Assembly (NCBI GenBank): GCA_020199835.1
Contig: JAIVJV010000012.1
Span: 186,001 to 250,000, forward strand
Source: Acidobacteriota bacterium
GTDB lineage: Bacteria; Acidobacteriota; Blastocatellia; Pyrinomonadales; Pyrinomonadaceae
Length of the DNA stretch: 64,000 nt
Reading direction: 5' to 3'
Shown here: positions 60,698-64,000 of the stretch, in pieces
How positions within the stretch are numbered: the first letter of the stretch is position 1
Layout of the letters: every line of letters begins with the position of its first letter
Translations under genes and position numbers: made by a program
Notes under the pieces: model-generated
The model's input: only the letters and a program-made list of their open reading frames with translations
Database searches by the model: none
What the model was told of the DNA's origin: nothing

Positions 60698-62922
60698 ATG
60701 CTTACCAGTATTTTTCATGACCTGCGTTATTCACTGCGTTCCTTAATCAAGCATCGCACTTTCACTGCGGCCGCGCTGTTGACGCTCGCGCTCGGTATCG
60801 GCATTAACACGAGCGTCTTCACGCTGCTGTATTCGCTTGCGTATCGCCCGTTGCCGGTGAAGGACCCGGATCGCGTCGTAAACGTCTATCAAATTCTGGA
60901 AGGTGAGTTCTCACGGCAGGTTCAAGGTAACGTGGCGCTGCTTTCTTATCCTGAATACCTGAACTATCGAGATCGCGTCGCGAGTCTTTCAAGGTTGGCT
61001 GCGTCATCGGATGTAAAGCTGTATCTCGGCGGCAGTAACGTTGAAAGAGTTAACGGGCTCATGGTCAGCGACAACTACTTCTCGCTTCTGGGAGGCGGAA
61101 GCGCTCTCGGCCGCACTTTTTTCGATAACGAATTCCGCCAGGCGCCGCTGTCGAGTCCTGTGGCCGTGCTTAGTCACAGCTTCTGGCAGCGACGGTTCGG
61201 CTCCGATCAAACCGTAATCGGTACTCCGATCACGCTGAATCGCCAGCGTTTCACTGTCATCGGAGTGGCCGCGCCTGATTTTCGCGGCGCCGAGATGACG
61301 GTTCCCGACGTCTGGATTCCGGTAACGATGCAGCCCGCCCTGGCGCCCGAGAACAAAATTCTGGAAGTCCCGAACGTTAGCTGGCTGAGTGTGGTTGGAC
61401 GTCTGACAGACGGCGTCTCGTTGAACCAGGTGCAGGCGGAGATGCAACTCGTTGCGGGCCAGATGGACCACGAGTATCCCGGGCGCAAAACAACTGTCGA
61501 TGTGATGCCCGGCTCATATTTAAATTCTCCCGAAGTTCGCGATGAAGGAACGCCGGTCGCAATTCTCTTGATGGCTGCGGTTGGTTTAGTGCTACTGATC
61601 GCGTGCGCGAACGTTTCGAACCTGATGCTCGCACGCGCCGCGGCGCGACGAAAAGAGATCGCCGTTCGACTCGCCCTCGGAGCGAGCCGTTGGCGGTTGA
61701 TCAGACTCCTGCTGACGGAAAGTCTGGTACTCGCCATCCTCGGCGGTCTTGCGGGATTAATGCTCGCAGTTCTTTTGCCACCGATCTTGTTCTCAGCGAT
61801 TCCTGAAGTCGGTCTTGATATCGACTTCCAGCCGAACGCAACTGTTTTCGCGTACATGTTTTTGATTTCCCTGATCACGGGCGTGGTGTTTGGCCTCGCG
61901 CCGGCAATCGAGTTTACAAAGCCAAATCTCACCACAGCTCTGAAGGCGAAAAAAGGCGGAGCGCGCATCTCGCGGCCGCGCTTGCGCAATCTGCTGGTGA
62001 TCGGCCAGGTTGCCGTTTCGCTCGTGCTTCTGATCGGCGCGGGCTTGCTGGTCCGCGGTTTACAACAGGCGCAATCGACGGACCTCGGATTCGATCAAAA
62101 GAACCTCGCGGTCTTATCGCTGGACCTGACGACACAAGGCTACGACCAGGCGCGCGCGACGACGCTTTACGCGCAACTCGCTGAACGCCTGGAAGCTTTG
62201 CCGGTAATCAAATCAGTGAGTCTGGCGCAAATCCCGCCATTCTCGGGTGTGCTTGAGACGACGATTACCATCGATGGCGGTCAAGCCGCAGTGAACGTCG
62301 GCGCGAATGTAGTTTCTGCTGAATATTTTCAAACGCTCGGGATTCCGCTCCGGCGCGGCCGGCAGTTCACTGAAGAAGATGCTCGCAGCGGACAATCACC
62401 CGCAGTGATCACTCAGGCAATGGCGAATCGTTTTTGGCCGGGCTCCGATCCGATCGGGATGCGCTTTAAAGACAACGCCGGCACATCACACGAAGTTATC
62501 GGTGTCACCGCCGACATAAGCAGCAGGCACGTTGGCACACTTGACGGTCCTTTGTTCTACACGCCTGCGTCGCCAGAAAAATTAACTGGTCTGACTTTTG
62601 TGTTGCGAACCAACGAGAACGTATCGGCCAGCGTCGGCGGATCGGCATTCGCATGGCGCTCGGCGCGCAACGCCGTAACGTTCTTCTGCTCATCGTAAGC
62701 GACGGAATGAAACTCGCAATGATTGGCACAATCATCGGTCTCGTGACTGCAATCGCGTTGACGAACGTGATGGCGTCGATGCTGGTTGGGATAGGACCGA
62801 CAGATGCGTTCACATTTGCGATCGTCTCGACCGGCGCGCTCGCGGTCGCTGTACTCGCGTGTTTCGTTCCCGCGCGGCGCGCGACGAAGGTCGATCCGCT
62901 GGTTGCTCTTCGCGACGAATGA
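60698..62922 (+). pseudogene. ADOP-type ABC permease (MacB-PCD/FtsX) with internal deletion and frameshift
   Basis: The first frame encodes an ADOP permease: start MLTSIFHDLRYSLRSLIK, first helix, MacB periplasmic domain, first FtsX unit (ARRKEIAVRLALGASRWRL, LTESLVLAILGGLAGL) and the second periplasmic domain. At about 62635 the sequence jumps from FVLRTNENVSASV to a second frame reading RIGIRMALGAQRRNVLLLIV, which continues through the last FtsX helices to ARRATKVDPLVALRDE. About 70-80 residues expected between these points, including one membrane helix, are missing and the frame is shifted, so the deletion is real rather than a single-base error. The total is 741 codons against about 810 for intact members. 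Probably non-functional. Confidence 0.85.
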
Positions 62923-62925
62923 CGA

Positions 62926-64000
62926 TCAAAGATTAGCTTTCCAGAAATCGAGCATCAGGCGATATAGATGGAGCGTGGCGGCCTCATCCGAAATGCCATG
63001 CATGCGCATCGGATAGGCCATCATGTCAAACTTCTTTCCGGCAGCAATCAACGCGTCGATGAAAGCCAGCTCGTTGTATGGATGCACGTTGTCGTCGTAC
63101 GTGCCGTAAACGATCAAGAGACGCCCGTGCAATTGTTTTGCTAGTGGGATTACGGACGAACTCTCATACCCAGCCGCATTCTCCTGCGGCGTACGCATTG
63201 CGCCTTCGGTCCACTTCGTGTCGTAGTAACGCCAATCCACAACCGGCGCGACCGAAATCCCCGCTTTGAACTCCTGCGAGCGCGTCATCAAGTTGAGTGT
63301 CATATAACCGCCGTAGCTCCAGCCCCACACCCCGACGCGCGCCGGATCAACCCAACTCTGCTTTTTCAACCAGCGCGCCGCTGCCACAAGGTCAGGTGTT
63401 TCTGCTTCGCCGAGACGCTTGAGAACTGTGTTTTCCAACGTCTTGCTGACGCCGGTTGCTGCACGATTATCAACCTTCGCGACGACATAGCCCGCGTTGA
63501 GTAACATCTGGTTCCACAAAATGTCCCCCTGCCAGGCATTCGACACCTGCGGTGCTGATACGCCGCCGTAGACGAACATCACGACCGGATATTTTCGATC
63601 GGAGCGAAAGTCTTTCGGCTTCAGGATCGCGGCAGGCATCTGGAAACCATCGTCCGCGGGAATCGTGGACAACTCGGGAAGCTGAACGTCGTACGGCGCA
63701 AGCAACTGTGGGCGTGCATCAGCGATCGCGCGCACGAGTGAGCCATCGCTCGCATGCAGCTGCAGCGACGGAAGCGTACGAACGTCTGAGTATCGGTCGA
63801 GGAAATATCGAGCGTCGGGCGGCATCGAAACGCGGTGTGTACCACGATCTTTGGAAATACGCAGGAAGCCGGAGCCATCCGGCCGCACGCGGTACAGATG
63901 TCTTTCTATCGACGACTGTTCCAGCGCAGTGAAATAGATCCAGTTATTCTTTTCATCAACGCCCACGAGTGCTTGACGCACCCAGAACGGTAACCCGCCC
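62926..64000 (-). CDS. S9 (prolyl oligopeptidase/DPP IV-like) peptidase, 5'-truncated by window edge
   Basis: The frame is open through the window end (residues GGLPFW precede a GTG), so the N-terminal part is missing. The end of a beta-propeller is visible first (HLYRVRPDGSGFLRISKD, RYFLDRYSDVRTLPSLQL), then the alpha/beta-hydrolase domain. The catalytic Ser is in GWSYGGYMT, the Asp in YGTYDDNVHP and the His in PMRMHGIS. This is a DPP IV-type serine peptidase of family S9B/C, probably periplasmic or secreted in this phylum. It converges on the ADOP permease end with a 3-bp gap. Confidence 0.92.
   Translation of the reverse strand, partial: GGLPFWVRQALVGVDEKNNWIYFTALEQSSIERHLYRVRPDGSGFLRISKDRGTHRVSMPPDARYFLDRYSDVRTLPSLQLHASDGSLVRAIADARPQLLAPYDVQLPELSTIPADDGFQMPAAILKPKDFRSDRKYPVVMFVYGGVSAPQVSNAWQGDILWNQMLLNAGYVVAKVDNRAATGVSKTLENTVLKRLGEAETPDLVAAARWLKKQSWVDPARVGVWGWSYGGYMTLNLMTRSQEFKAGISVAPVVDWRYYDTKWTEGAMRTPQENAAGYESSSVIPLAKQLHGRLLIVYGTYDDNVHPYNELAFIDALIAAGKKFDMMAYPMRMHGISDEAATLHLYRLMLDFWKANL

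Noticed and set aside
1..64000. tRNA, rRNA, IS elements, attachment sites
   Set aside because: No cloverleaf, rRNA-like stretch, transposase or terminal repeats could be recognised by eye on either strand; a dedicated scan would be needed to be sure.

Overview
The window reads as a chromosomal segment of a free-living Acidobacteriota bacterium, most likely class Blastocatellia (Pyrinomonadaceae-like). This is inferred from gene types: a 1225-residue Oar-like TonB-dependent receptor, an ADOP-type duplicated ABC permease, a Ser/Thr kinase fused to a TolB-like and TPR tail, PEP-CTERM proteins, SCO and multicopper oxidase sets, and a CHAT-TPR protein under an ECF sigma factor. No rRNA, tRNA, CRISPR array, prophage or insertion sequence was recognised.

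Layout. 1-8.7 kb: a truncated helical-repeat protein, a secreted tyrosine-phosphatase-like protein beside a kinase-like secreted protein whose signal peptide is in another frame, a secreted HExxH protein, a PrcB-like protein, an HTTM membrane protein, and an ABC-2 exporter with an EEP hydrolase gene between permease and ATPase. 9-14.6 kb: a minus-strand cassette of ECF sigma factor, zinc-finger anti-sigma, TPR-CHAT caspase-like protein and secreted subtilase. 14.9-17 kb: a Holin-X/DUF3618 envelope trio. 17.3-25.5 kb: TonB receptor, TPR lipid- or periplasm-targeted protein, GH5-like hydrolase and GH51 arabinofuranosidase.

25.5-41.9 kb is a redox island on the minus strand. A giant six-cupredoxin multicopper oxidase faces, head to tail, an operon encoding a small FIMAH-like protein, a DUF5659/beta-propeller protein, a double-SCO protein, a cytochrome c-LivK fusion and a SurA/DsbA fusion. 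Upstream lie a PAS histidine kinase, a receiver-histidine kinase and an NtrC-type activator. Both the oxidase gene and the small-protein operon carry a recognisable sigma-54 promoter, and each has a matching TGTTCC-N5-GGAACA palindrome upstream, which I read as the activator's binding site. A second oxidase/SCO/propeller set (46.3-49.8 kb) repeats the theme, but its oxidase is broken by two apparent frameshifts.

41.9-64 kb: an SRAP protein, a STAS protein lacking the phosphorylatable Ser, the Ser/Thr kinase (no canonical start codon), a kup plus KdpDE-like potassium operon, two PEP-CTERM proteins, a YcaO-TfuA pair preceded by a 135-residue protein with a duplicated GLVASGAVMLS motif (candidate new RiPP system), a GNAT/PLP-dehydratase pair, an internally duplicated secreted protein, an ADOP permease with an internal deletion, and a truncated S9 peptidase.

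The most promising undescribed systems are the YcaO-TfuA locus with its repeated-motif peptide, the ECF/CHAT/subtilase cassette, and the sigma-54-controlled copper/cytochrome island. All functional statements come from motif reading alone; no database search was possible.
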